This document shows positions 1-5,530 of a stretch of 29,658 bases of DNA, piece after piece. Positions within the stretch are counted from its first letter, which is position 1. Each line of letters begins with the position of its first letter. The notes beneath the pieces were generated by a model. The model ran no database searches, was not told the origin of the DNA, and saw nothing but the letters and a program-made list of their open reading frames with translations. The position numbers and the translations under genes are program-made. The DNA is from a virus. The DNA lies in IMG/VR virus record IMGVR_UViG_3300032267_000352, positions 1 to 29,658 of that record; one strand, given 5' to 3'.

Positions 1-59
1 GTGGTCAGTTCAACCAACTCCTCAGCCAACTCTATTAGTTCATTTATTAGATTACTCAT
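1..59 (-). CDS. partial small hypothetical protein (N-terminus only)
   Basis: The ATG at 59-57 overlaps the stop of the upstream 56-aa gene as ATGA. The frame stays open to the window edge and encodes MSNLINELIELAEELVEL, a hydrophobic-heptad, probably alpha-helical start. An AGAGG ribosome-binding sequence sits just upstream, inside the end of the preceding gene. The rest lies outside the window, so no function can be given. Confidence 0.55.
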   Translation of the reverse strand, partial: MSNLINELIELAEELVELT

Positions 60-226
60 ACCTCTACCTCTTCTACATAACCTTCAGCTAATAGCCCTTC
101 AAAGAAATCCCATATTTGAGTAAGTCCTTCTCTCACTTCAGGCTCTCCCATATCTATTGCCATCATCTCAGCAAGCCTTAGCGTTGAACCAAAGCCTTGT
201 ATGTCTTTATATTTATATCCAAGCAT
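56..226 (-). CDS. small acidic hypothetical protein (56 aa)
   Basis: The ATG at 226 is preceded by a strong AAGGAAGG site at 240-233. The protein starts MLGYKYKDIQGFGSTLRLAE and ends GYVEEVEV; it is acidic and probably helical, and it is too short for most ORF callers. The stop TGA (58-56) overlaps the next start as ATGA, so the two are probably translationally coupled. I do not recognise the family. Confidence 0.7.
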   Translation of the reverse strand: MLGYKYKDIQGFGSTLRLAEMMAIDMGEPEVREGLTQIWDFFEGLLAEGYVEEVEV

Positions 227-292
227 TTTATTCCTTCCTTATTCGATTAGTTAGTGAGCAGTTTAACGACTTGCTCAGGTCGGGTTTGCTAG

Positions 293-715
293 CTAGAGAT
301 AGCGAGCAATACTATTGTAAGTGCTGGTGTTGATAACTTCTTCATCACTCATCTGAAGAATACGGATAGCATTTTCTATCTCTTCCACAATCTCCTTGTA
401 TGTGTGGTCGTGCATTACATTACCCTCACGCTCAGGCTCTTTAGGCATATCTTGTCCTGTTATAGTTAAATCAAAATCTATATTCAGGGTGTTATTCCAA
501 GAGCGATAATTGGTGCGGACATTTTCAGCCTTAGTAAAATTAGCAGTAGCAAACTTTACTAACTCCTTCTTCCACTTTTCCATTTCCTTCTCATACTTAC
601 CTTCATTAACCTTCTCATTAGCTTTATCAGCCTTAACTGTTGCTAACTTTACTTCTAGTGCGTTGATTACCTTCTCTTTTCTAATCTTCACACTAATCGC
701 TTTCCCTCTAGCCAT
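293..715 (-). CDS. hypothetical protein, Lys/Glu-rich helical (140 aa)
   Basis: This is the longest gene of the minus-strand block. Residues 10-60 are Lys/Glu/Ala-rich (KADKANEKVNEGKYEKEMEK) and look like a coiled coil. The C-terminal half is acidic, with a helical stretch around KEIVEEIENAIRILQMSDEE. The start ATG at 715 has an AGGAAA site about 7 bases upstream. A perfect 6-bp hairpin (744-760) lies just upstream in the leader. The middle (NNTLNIDFDLTITG) suggests a short beta segment. Function unknown. The overlapping plus-strand frame at 510-743 is a shadow. Confidence 0.8.
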   Translation of the reverse strand: MARGKAISVKIRKEKVINALEVKLATVKADKANEKVNEGKYEKEMEKWKKELVKFATANFTKAENVRTNYRSWNNTLNIDFDLTITGQDMPKEPEREGNVMHDHTYKEIVEEIENAIRILQMSDEEVINTSTYNSIARYL

Positions 716-743
716 TTTGTTTTCCTATCTCTTATTTATTTAA

Positions 744-760
744 GCGAGCTATCTGCTCGC
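744..760. other. perfect inverted repeat (6-bp stem, 5-nt loop)
   Basis: GCGAGC at 744-749 and GCTCGC at 755-760 flank the loop TATCT. It sits 29 bases before the start of the 140-aa gene, in that gene's leader on the minus strand. There is no T-tract on either side, so it is not a standard terminator; an attenuator or processing hairpin is possible. Confidence 0.45.
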
Positions 761-794
761 CCTCTCCTACTATTATTAGTTAGTAGAATACCAC

Positions 795-823
795 GCCACA
801 CTCCCCTAGACAAAGAGTGCGGC
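795..823. other. imperfect inverted repeat after a minus-strand gene
   Basis: GCCACACTC (795-803) can pair with GAGTGCGGC (815-823) with one A/C mismatch. It lies directly downstream of the 73-aa gene on the minus strand, where a terminator or processing site could be, but no U-tract follows. Confidence 0.35.
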
Positions 824-834
824 ATAGTTCGCCA

Positions 835-1056
835 CTAAATAAGTGCTTTAGCCCCGTTAGCTATCTCTAACATAGCGCATAACTGTTTGCTAGCTTCGGT
901 ATCTATTTTGTTAATCTCTTCTGAGTGCGAAGAATTAACCCAGTAGCACTCATCTTCTAAGAATATAGTTCCTGAGAAGTGCGCTTCCTCTACATCAGGC
1001 ACCCACTCCCAACCTTTAGCTGGGTTATATTGGACTACAAAATGGTGTTCGCTCAC
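835..1056 (-). CDS. hypothetical protein (73 aa)
   Basis: The best start is the GTG at 1056-1054: a GGGGGTGAG ribosome-binding sequence precedes it and it overlaps the stop of the upstream zinc-ribbon gene as GTGA. An in-frame TTG at 1101 would extend it but would run through that upstream gene. From the GTG the protein reads MSEHHFVVQYNPAKGWEW, continues with an aromatic, acidic beta-like stretch (HFSGTIFLEDECYWVNSS) and ends in a helix (ASKQLCAMLEIANGAKALI). This resembles a compact alpha/beta single-domain protein. No family recognised. Confidence 0.72.
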   Translation of the reverse strand: MSEHHFVVQYNPAKGWEWVPDVEEAHFSGTIFLEDECYWVNSSHSEEINKIDTEASKQLCAMLEIANGAKALI

Positions 1057-1199
1057 TTGCTCACCCCCTCTCTCTCTATTAGTGATAAGTTCATCTCGCA
1101 ATCATCACAAAGGTAATTGCCTTCATAATCTTTAGCTATATCCCACCACATAGGGTTAGTTATCTCCCACCCGCAGGACTTACATATAAACTTCTTCAT
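1053..1199 (-). CDS. zinc-ribbon miniprotein (48 aa)
   Basis: The protein starts MKKFICKSCGWEITNPMWW and has two cysteine knuckles: CKSC at residues 6-9 and CDDC at 31-34. The spacing of about 21 residues is typical of a four-cysteine zinc ribbon. Start ATG at 1199 with GAGGGGGAGAG upstream. It overlaps the upstream gene as TATGA and the downstream gene as GTGA. Small ribbons like this often bind nucleic acid or a polymerase subunit, but the target cannot be told from sequence. Confidence 0.78.
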   Translation of the reverse strand: MKKFICKSCGWEITNPMWWDIAKDYEGNYLCDDCEMNLSLIEREGVSK

Positions 1200-1357
1200 A
1201 CTCTCCCCCTCACTTGCTCTAAGTGGTAGCAATCAGGGCGCAAGCAATCACCGCAAAGGGTAAGCAAACCATTTTCTTTAACCCAGTTCGCCCCCTCTTG
1301 CTCGCACTTCTCACACTCCCACACTCGGCAGGTGTCCCAACTTGTATGCTCTCTCAC
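1196..1357 (-). CDS. cysteine-rich zinc-binding miniprotein (53 aa)
   Basis: The GTG start at 1357 has GAGGAGG about 8 bases upstream. The frame holds six ordered cysteines: CRVWECEKC (C-x4-C-x2-C, residues 10-18) and CGDCLRPDC (C-x2-C-x4-C, residues 35-43). The two halves are near mirror images, as expected of one or two zinc sites. It is coupled to both neighbours by 4-base overlaps. The length and overlaps, together with the preserved Cys pattern, argue that it is a real gene. Function unknown; possibly a small transcription or host-takeover factor. Confidence 0.75.
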   Translation of the reverse strand: MREHTSWDTCRVWECEKCEQEGANWVKENGLLTLCGDCLRPDCYHLEQVRGRV

Positions 1358-1527
1358 TTGCTCGCCTCCTCTCTCATAATCTGAGGCTGACCTAAAAACC
1401 TTCTCACTTGCGCGAGCTGGTCTAGTCTGCCCTGATAGTAATTACGATCATTAGCTTCAGCGTGGGTTGCTAATCTCTCTAATACCCACTCCGCCTCTAC
1501 ATTTAAGAATTGCTCTAGCTCTCTCAT
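1354..1527 (-). CDS. small helical hypothetical protein (57 aa)
   Basis: The ATG at 1527 is preceded by GAGGTGA with good spacing and overlaps the upstream stop as ATGA. The protein begins MRELEQFLNVEAEWVLERLA and is predominantly alpha-helical with amphipathic Leu spacing; the rest is RNYYQGRLDQLAQVRRFLGQ. It contains an internal GTG (within QVRR) in the same GCAAGTGAG context used as a start elsewhere in this operon, so a 17-residue internal product is conceivable but unproven. No family recognised. Confidence 0.7.
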   Translation of the reverse strand: MRELEQFLNVEAEWVLERLATHAEANDRNYYQGRLDQLAQVRRFLGQPQIMREEASK

Positions 1528-1682
1528 AGTTTCACCTCGTGTTCGCCCACTCCTTCATTAGTATTTTGTGGGCTTAAATCGCAACCAAAATCTCCTTCTT
1601 TAGTTGCCCAATGAGGGTCAATTCTGCGCCCACTTATGGCGTGTAAATCAAACATAATTTGCCCACAATAAACGCAATTCAT
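1524..1682 (-). CDS. CxxC zinc-finger-like miniprotein (52 aa)
   Basis: It starts MNCVYCGQIMFDLHAISGRR, so the CVYC knuckle is at residues 3-6. A conserved-looking RRIDPHW follows, then FGCDLSP with one further Cys. His/Cys residues could complete a zinc site (CxxC...H...C). Start ATG at 1682 overlaps the membrane-protein gene stop as ATGA; AAAGGTG lies upstream. Similar tiny CxxC proteins are frequent in phage early regions and usually uncharacterised. Confidence 0.75.
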   Translation of the reverse strand: MNCVYCGQIMFDLHAISGRRIDPHWATKEGDFGCDLSPQNTNEGVGEHEVKL

Positions 1683-1828
1683 AGCCCGCACCTTTCAATA
1701 GACCCAACGCACCAGCCCGTTCCGTTCCACCAAAAGCTAGTAGCGATTAGGTAAAGCCCTGCCAATAGTGCGAGCCAAAACATCACCCGCACCGCTCTCC
1801 TTACTCGGTAATAAGTAGCTGACCGCAT
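1679..1828 (-). CDS. small single-pass membrane protein (49 aa)
   Basis: It begins MRSATYYRVRRAVRVMFWLA. Four Arg residues precede one hydrophobic segment of about 20 residues (VMFWLALLAGLYLIATSF), followed by a Trp/Gly/Cys-rich tail (WNGTGWCVGSIERCGL). The positive-inside rule predicts a cytoplasmic N-terminus. The ATG at 1828 overlaps the upstream stop as TAATG, with AGAGGTGG as ribosome-binding sequence. It could be an inner-membrane early protein (superinfection exclusion or host takeover), but nothing in the sequence decides this. Confidence 0.7.
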   Translation of the reverse strand: MRSATYYRVRRAVRVMFWLALLAGLYLIATSFWWNGTGWCVGSIERCGL

Positions 1829-2190
1829 TAGAGCCACCTCTGATTTAACTTATACGCGCTAGCGTGGTCATACTTATCTGCACAAAATAAAATTGTGCTT
1901 AGGTTATAGACCAAATGAAAGCCCATATCCATACCGCAACCGCTCACCCTAATAGCGTTAAAGCCGTTAGAGCTTCTTATCTTGTCGCCCATAGCGATAC
2001 CCGCTAGATAAGTGATATTGGTGTCCTTGTAATATAAGGATATATCTCTACTCATACCACTAGCCGAACAATGGCGGAGAATTGTCCCTATTATGGGGCG
2101 TTCATCTCCCGCCATTAGAGCGCGTAATTGCTCTCTAGCCCTCTCTTGCTCTAGCTCTCTCTCTTGCTTCTTGCTTAGTGTTGCGTTCAT
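1828..2190 (-). CDS. conserved phage protein of unknown function (120 aa)
   Basis: The N-terminal 26 residues are a Glu/Arg/Gln-rich helix. The rest carries a pattern I recognise from many phage and prophage genomes: RHCSASGMSRDISLYYK (about 40-56) followed by GCGMDMGFHLVYNLS (about 84-98). The family is widespread and small, usually annotated as hypothetical, and I know of no assigned activity. The start ATG at 2190 lies below a short leader that shares motifs with the leader at 2895-3000. The last base of its TAA is the first of the next ATG. Confidence 0.85.
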   Translation of the reverse strand: MNATLSKKQERELEQERAREQLRALMAGDERPIIGTILRHCSASGMSRDISLYYKDTNITYLAGIAMGDKIRSSNGFNAIRVSGCGMDMGFHLVYNLSTILFCADKYDHASAYKLNQRWL

Positions 2191-2198
2191 ACCTTGCC

Positions 2199-2238
2199 CC
2201 TATCGTCTAGTTAAACCACTCACCAATTTAGGAGAGTG
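2199..2238 (-). promoter_or_regulatory. repeated leader module, copy A
   Basis: On the minus strand this leader runs CACTCTCCTAAA (2238-2227), then ACTAGACGATAGG, then the ATG at 2190. The same two blocks, in the same order, precede the first gene of the block at 2894. Two shared 12-13-base blocks ahead of two gene sets suggest a common operator, promoter element or RNA leader. No good -35/-10 pair is obvious in this copy. Confidence 0.4.
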
Positions 2239-2287
2239 CCACCGCCTACCCTAGCAGGATAAGCGATAGCAATCCACTATCTAAGCT

Positions 2288-2464
2288 CTATTCGTAATCA
2301 CAATCGCATAAGTGTCCGCAAGTAAAGCAGACATAGAGCTGGCCTAGCTGAGTGTGGTAGCCGTATTTCTTAGGCCTGCCCCTCTCTTTAGAGTAATATC
2401 TGCCCTCTTCATCTCTATTTATTGCCCCGTAAAGCTCGCGAGCACTCTCTAAGGTTAGCCCCAT
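2288..2464 (-). CDS. zinc-knuckle miniprotein (58 aa)
   Basis: The ATG at 2464 overlaps the upstream TAA as TAATG. The protein starts MGLTLESARELYGAINRDEE, has a basic middle (YYSKERGRPKKYGYH) and ends LYVCFTCGHLCDCDYE. That tail is a compact C-x2-C-x3-C-x-C cluster, likely to bind zinc. The basic middle would suit nucleic-acid binding. It is the last gene before a gap of about 97 bases. No named family. Confidence 0.72.
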   Translation of the reverse strand: MGLTLESARELYGAINRDEEGRYYSKERGRPKKYGYHTQLGQLYVCFTCGHLCDCDYE

Positions 2465-2721
2465 TAGAAGCCCGCCCCTACTACTATTAACCGCCCCTGC
2501 TCGCGCATAGCGCGGGCGGTGGCGTTAGTATCCAATACCGCGTTGATCTGCTCTAATTGTGCGGTGAGTTGATTAGGTGAGCCGTAAGGGGTTAGATCAA
2601 TTCCCGCCCGCTTATAGCTATTTATTACGCGCTTAACTTGTGTTTGGCTCAGCTCAGCCTCCACCCATACCGCCCCGCCCTTATCAGCTAAGAGAGTATG
2701 GGTTTTAATTACTTTAGCCAT
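2464..2721 (-). CDS. hypothetical protein (85 aa)
   Basis: The protein begins with a short beta-like stretch (AKVIKTHTLLADKGGAVWVEAEL), then helices (TQVKRVINSYKRAGIDLTPYG; NQLTAQLEQINAVLDTNATARAM), ending in a strand (RLIVVGAGF). It looks like a complete small alpha/beta protein. The ATG at 2721 is coupled as TAATG to the upstream 57-aa gene. Base composition is more GC-rich than the late genes. No function recognised. Confidence 0.75.
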   Translation of the reverse strand: MAKVIKTHTLLADKGGAVWVEAELSQTQVKRVINSYKRAGIDLTPYGSPNQLTAQLEQINAVLDTNATARAMREQGRLIVVGAGF

Positions 2722-2894
2722 TAGTTGGCCTCCAAACCTAGAGCCACTCTTAATTCTTTAAGCTCTTCAGTTAATCTCTTATTAACTCTTTTATACTCAT
2801 CACTTACGGGATCAGTTAAGCTCATTACTACGCCAGAATAAAGAGAGCTTAGAATATCCTCCACTTTAGCCTTATCTTTACGAGTTAAGTTCAT
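2721..2894 (-). CDS. small charged helical protein (57 aa), first gene of the minus block
   Basis: The ATG at 2894 is preceded by AGGAAT. The protein starts MNLTRKDKAKVEDILSSLYS and continues with a Lys/Glu-rich helix (DEYKRVNKRLTEELKELR), likely a short coiled coil. It is the first gene on the minus strand after the divergent control region, so its leader probably holds the promoter of the block. Its TAA overlaps the next ATG. Function unknown. Confidence 0.72.
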   Translation of the reverse strand: MNLTRKDKAKVEDILSSLYSGVVMSLTDPVSDEYKRVNKRLTEELKELRVALGLEAN

Positions 2895-2902
2895 TACTTA
2901 TT

Positions 2903-3000
2903 CCTATCGTCTAGTGCGAGCTGGTTTAGCTCACTAAGAGCAATTTACTACGGGCATCTCCCCTATGTCAAACACCAAACCAAACTATTTTAGGAGAGTG
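2903..3000 (-). promoter_or_regulatory. repeated leader module, copy B
   Basis: On the minus strand CACTCTCCTAAA (3000-2989) and ACTAGACGATAGG (about 2915-2903) flank a longer spacer than in copy A. The second block ends just before the ribosome-binding site of the 57-aa gene. Shared identity with copy A is visible by eye; a role in regulation is inferred. Confidence 0.4.
2942..2971 (-). promoter_or_regulatory. candidate sigma70-like promoter for the minus-strand block
   Basis: Reading the minus strand, a perfect TTGACA (2971-2966) is followed 18 bases later by TAAATT (2947-2942), a 4/6 match to TATAAT. It is correctly placed about 50 bases before the first start codon. The -35 is perfect but the -10 is only fair, so this is a candidate only. 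Confidence 0.4.
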
Positions 3001-3044
3001 TCGCGACCGGCAGACACGCCCGACCGCGTGGGGAGATATAGCTA

Positions 3045-3064
3045 CCAGCTTATTTTATAGCTGG
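3045..3064. other. inverted repeat CCAGCT/AGCTGG
   Basis: CCAGCT (3045-3050) and AGCTGG (3059-3064) flank an AT-only 8-base loop. The right arm runs into the GAGCTG repeat cluster. It could be an operator or initiator-binding site. Confidence 0.4.
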
Positions 3065-3119
3065 CGAGCTGGCGCGAGCTGGCAAGGCGTGAGAGCTGAG
3101 AGCTACGGGGTGAGAGCTG
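3064..3119. repeat. iteron-like GAGCTG repeat cluster
   Basis: Two perfect tandem 10-mers, GCGAGCTGGC, lie at 3064-3073 and 3074-3083. They are followed by two copies of GTGAGAGCTG at 3089-3098 and 3110-3119, with an extra AGAGCT at 3099-3104. All share the AGCT core in the same orientation. Spaced direct repeats next to an AT-rich region resemble initiator-binding iterons, but regulator binding sites would look similar. Confidence 0.5.
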
Positions 3120-3190
3120 GCAGATAGGGAGAGTTAATTAGTTAATGGGGAGAGCCGAAGGGAGAGCAAGCCCTCGCCTCTTTACCAATC

Positions 3191-3213
3191 CCCCTATCGG
3201 CTAGCGGTAGGGG
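3191..3213. other. strong hairpin, 9-bp stem with 5-nt loop
   Basis: CCCCTATCG (3191-3199) pairs with CGGTAGGGG (3205-3213) around the loop GCTAG; the only imperfect pair is a T/G wobble. No T-run follows on either strand, so it is not a canonical terminator. It could still insulate the divergent units or act as a structural signal. Confidence 0.5.
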
Positions 3214-3350
3214 CTATCAATCCGCAAAATATCGGTATCAGCCAAAAAACTTACCCCACATTTAACGATTTGCTAGCGTATAGTGTTATGTACCCATTAC
3301 AAATATTTTTCCTAAAGTCAATATTTTGGGTACCAATATAGCTATATATA

Positions 3351-3364
3351 GTGACTTACGTCAC
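3351..3364. promoter_or_regulatory. candidate operator GTGAC-TTAC-GTCAC
   Basis: Perfect 5-bp inverted half-sites (GTGAC, GTCAC) lie in an AT-rich stretch with TATATA-like boxes on both sides. The size and symmetry suit a dimeric repressor site overlapping a promoter. The binding protein is unknown and no repressor gene is visible in the window. Confidence 0.4.
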
Positions 3365-3389
3365 ATAATATAAAGTTTTTTACCAGAAA

Positions 3390-3414
3390 GCGGGAAATCG
3401 ATCAGATTTCCTGC
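3390..3414. other. 10-bp inverted repeat
   Basis: GCGGGAAATC (3390-3399) and GATTTCCTGC (3405-3414) flank GATCA. Nine of ten pairs are Watson-Crick and one is a G/T wobble. It starts the series of stem-loops running to 3573 ahead of the late operon. Confidence 0.5.
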
Positions 3415-3432
3415 CTTATATATAGTAGGGGA

Positions 3433-3573
3433 GTAAAACGGACTGTTATGAGTTTTACGACCTAGAAGTCGCTACGTCGAAGACTTCGCTCCTGGTAGCA
3501 TCCCTAAGGGATGATTACCAACTTACCCCTCACTTCGCTGTAGCTCGCTCGGGCGCTAAGCCCGTAAAGCGAG
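3433..3573 (+). ncRNA. candidate structured leader RNA of the late operon (four consecutive stem-loops)
   Basis: Four inverted repeats follow one another. GTAAAAC (3433-3439) pairs with GTTTTAC (3452-3458). GAAGTC (3465-3470) pairs with GACTTC (3482-3487). TGGTA plus CATCCC (3493-3504) pairs with GGGATG plus TACCA (ending 3520). CTCGCT-CGGGC (3544-3554) pairs with GCCCG-taa-AGCGAG (3560-3573). Such density in about 140 bases upstream of the terminase gene is unlikely by chance. It could be an untranslated leader, an antitermination RNA or a packaging RNA/DNA signal; I match it to no known class. Confidence 0.4.
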
Positions 3574-3656
3574 ATACACTTCGCGGCAGGTGTAATAGGT
3601 TATATCCGGTAAAGTTAAAATTCCCCTCCGGTCTAAAGATTTACGACAGGAGAAGT

Positions 3657-5519
3657 GTGTCCGAAAATTCAGCAGATATAGCTAAGCGAATCATCCTAAG
3701 TTGCGTCGCGCAAGGTATGACCATCGAGCAGGCTTGCGGTTCAGCCGGTAAGTCGATGAAGACCTATGAGTACTATCGTCGCACCGACAAAGTATTCTCC
3801 GATAAAGTAGATCGCACCCGCCTAGGTTTAAAAGACAAAGTCTTCGCATCCGGTGATGTCCACGACATCTCATTCGCTGAGTTCCGTGAGCGGTTCCTAA
3901 ATCAAAGAACCTTCCCCCACCAGCAAAACCTGGTAGATGTAATTGAGGGTCGGGAACCTTCTTGGCTACACCCCGCTATGAAGTGGGAAGCAGGTCTAGC
4001 CGATAACAGAATTTTAATTAACATCCCGCCAAACCACGCGAAGTCAATTACAATAACCGTTGACTACGTAACCTGGCAGGTATGTCGTAATCCTAATTTT
4101 AGAGTCTTGATCGTCTCTCAGACCCAGCGTCTTGCAGCAGACTTTCTATACGCCATCAAACAACGATTAACTCATCCTATGTATGAGAATCTGCAGCAAG
4201 CATACGCTGCTGGCGTAGGTTTTAATAGCAAGTCCGCTTCGTGGCAAGCTACCCGTATTACCTTTGGTGATGAGCTAAGAGAATCCTCTGAGAAAGATCC
4301 CAATATAGAAGCAGTCGGTATCGGCGGTCAGATCTACGGTAAACGTGCAGATATGATTATCATCGACGACGCAGTTACTCTAAGTAACGCCAATGACTTT
4401 GAACGTCAGATCAAGTGGCTAACCCAGGACGTCCGCTCTCGTCTTAACCCTACAGGTAAGTTGATTGTAATTGGAACCCGCGTAGCATCCGTTGATCTAT
4501 ACAGAGAATTGCGGAACCCCGATAGATATCCAGGCGGTTTAGTTCCTTGGAAGTATCTAGCTATGCCAGCGCTTTTACAGACAGATGAATCCCCTGAGAA
4601 GTGGGAAACATTATGGCCAGCATCCGATCAACCATTTGACGGACAAGGTGAAGATCAAAAGAACGAAGACGGCCTATACCCAAGATGGAATGGTCGTAAC
4701 CTATTTAACGAACGTCAATCTATGGACGCTTCAACCTGGGCTTTAATTTATCAGCAACAAGATATTTCAGATGACGCCATATTTGATCCGGTATGTGTTA
4801 GAGGATCTATTGATGGTATGAGAAAGTCGGGAGCTTTAAATGCGGGTTATCCAGGTCATCCTAAAGACCTTAATGGATTCACTTTCATTTGTGGCCTTGA
4901 TCCTGCTATGGTTGGTGACACTGCTGTTATTTGTTATGCTATTGATCGCGTCAGCCACAAGCGTTATATTGTGGACGCTCATAAGATTACTCGACCTACT
5001 CCGGCACAAATTAGGCAACTCATTTTTGACTGGACGGATCTTTACAAACCTAGTGAATGGATCGTCGAAAAAAACGCCTTCCAAGCTTTCTTAACCCAAG
5101 ACGAAGGTATCAAGATGCACTTAGCATCTCGCGGTGTAACTCTTAAAGAACACCATACCGGTTCTAATAAATGGGACTCTGGTTTTGGTGTGGCATCTAT
5201 GTCAACCCTATTTGGTACAAAGCAATTAGCTGATGGCAAACACCATCGAGATAACTTAATACATTTACCTAGTGATCAAACTGAGAACGTCAAAGCCCTT
5301 ATAGAGCAATTGATAACTTGGTCTCCGACTACTAAGGGTAAGACCGATATGGTAATGGCTCTTTGGTTCTGTGAAATTAGAGCAAGAGAGATGCTTAACT
5401 ACGGACAGTATGCAAAGCATCATATGAATAATCCGTTCCTATCAAGTTATGAAAAACAAAAACGAGTAGTAATCAATATCGATGATCTACTTGCTGAGAA
5501 GGATACACAGTTCATCTAA
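3657..5519 (+). CDS. terL: terminase large subunit (TerL)
   Basis: This is the ATP-driven DNA-packaging motor with endonuclease. The 620-aa length is a little above the usual 450-600. Residues 5-40 look like a helix-turn-helix (MTIEQACGSAGKSMKTYEYY), which may supply small-terminase-like DNA binding; no separate small terminase is seen. The ATPase domain has a Walker A variant PPNHAKS (124-130), Walker B MIIIDD (233-238) and coupling motif VIGTR (271-275). The RNase H-like nuclease carries GLDPA (D415), IVEKN (E471) and TDMVMALW (D564). The start is GTG at 3657 with AGGAGA upstream. It opens the late operon, after the structured leader. Confidence 0.95.
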   Translation: MSENSADIAKRIILSCVAQGMTIEQACGSAGKSMKTYEYYRRTDKVFSDKVDRTRLGLKDKVFASGDVHDISFAEFRERFLNQRTFPHQQNLVDVIEGREPSWLHPAMKWEAGLADNRILINIPPNHAKSITITVDYVTWQVCRNPNFRVLIVSQTQRLAADFLYAIKQRLTHPMYENLQQAYAAGVGFNSKSASWQATRITFGDELRESSEKDPNIEAVGIGGQIYGKRADMIIIDDAVTLSNANDFERQIKWLTQDVRSRLNPTGKLIVIGTRVASVDLYRELRNPDRYPGGLVPWKYLAMPALLQTDESPEKWETLWPASDQPFDGQGEDQKNEDGLYPRWNGRNLFNERQSMDASTWALIYQQQDISDDAIFDPVCVRGSIDGMRKSGALNAGYPGHPKDLNGFTFICGLDPAMVGDTAVICYAIDRVSHKRYIVDAHKITRPTPAQIRQLIFDWTDLYKPSEWIVEKNAFQAFLTQDEGIKMHLASRGVTLKEHHTGSNKWDSGFGVASMSTLFGTKQLADGKHHRDNLIHLPSDQTENVKALIEQLITWSPTTKGKTDMVMALWFCEIRAREMLNYGQYAKHHMNNPFLSSYEKQKRVVINIDDLLAEKDTQFI

Positions 5520-5530
5520 GGAGAAAACAA

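Larger units (their letters stand above)
2895..3656. other. gene-free divergent control region
   Basis: I find no credible coding frame here. The region separates the minus-strand small genes from the plus-strand late genes. From left to right it holds a leader with a TTGACA box, a GC-rich stretch with repeated GAGCTG units, a strong hairpin, an AT-rich segment (about 3280-3425) and a run of inverted repeats before the terminase gene. The combination suits a promoter/operator region, an origin, a packaging signal, or several of these together. Individual elements are listed separately. Confidence 0.7.

Noticed and set aside
510-743. Plus-strand frame opposite the 140-aa gene
   Set aside because: It is fully antisense to a well-supported minus-strand gene and gives Ser/Phe-rich sequence typical of shadows.
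1057-1101. TTG-start extension of the 73-aa gene to 1101
   Set aside because: It would overlap 45 bases of the zinc-ribbon gene, while the GTG at 1056 has a good ribosome-binding site and the same 4-base coupling seen at neighbouring junctions.
3340-3430. TATATA/TATAGT boxes as a plus-strand late promoter
   Set aside because: No acceptable -35 sequence lies 16-18 bases upstream of these boxes, so AT-richness alone explains them.
3433-3573. tRNA or tmRNA in the stem-loop region
   Set aside because: No T-loop (GTTCRANNC-type) sequence, no acceptor-stem pairing and no anticodon-arm arrangement could be found.
4836-5094. Overlapping frames on both strands inside terL
   Set aside because: They lie within the conserved nuclease domain of TerL and have no ribosome-binding site or recognisable content.
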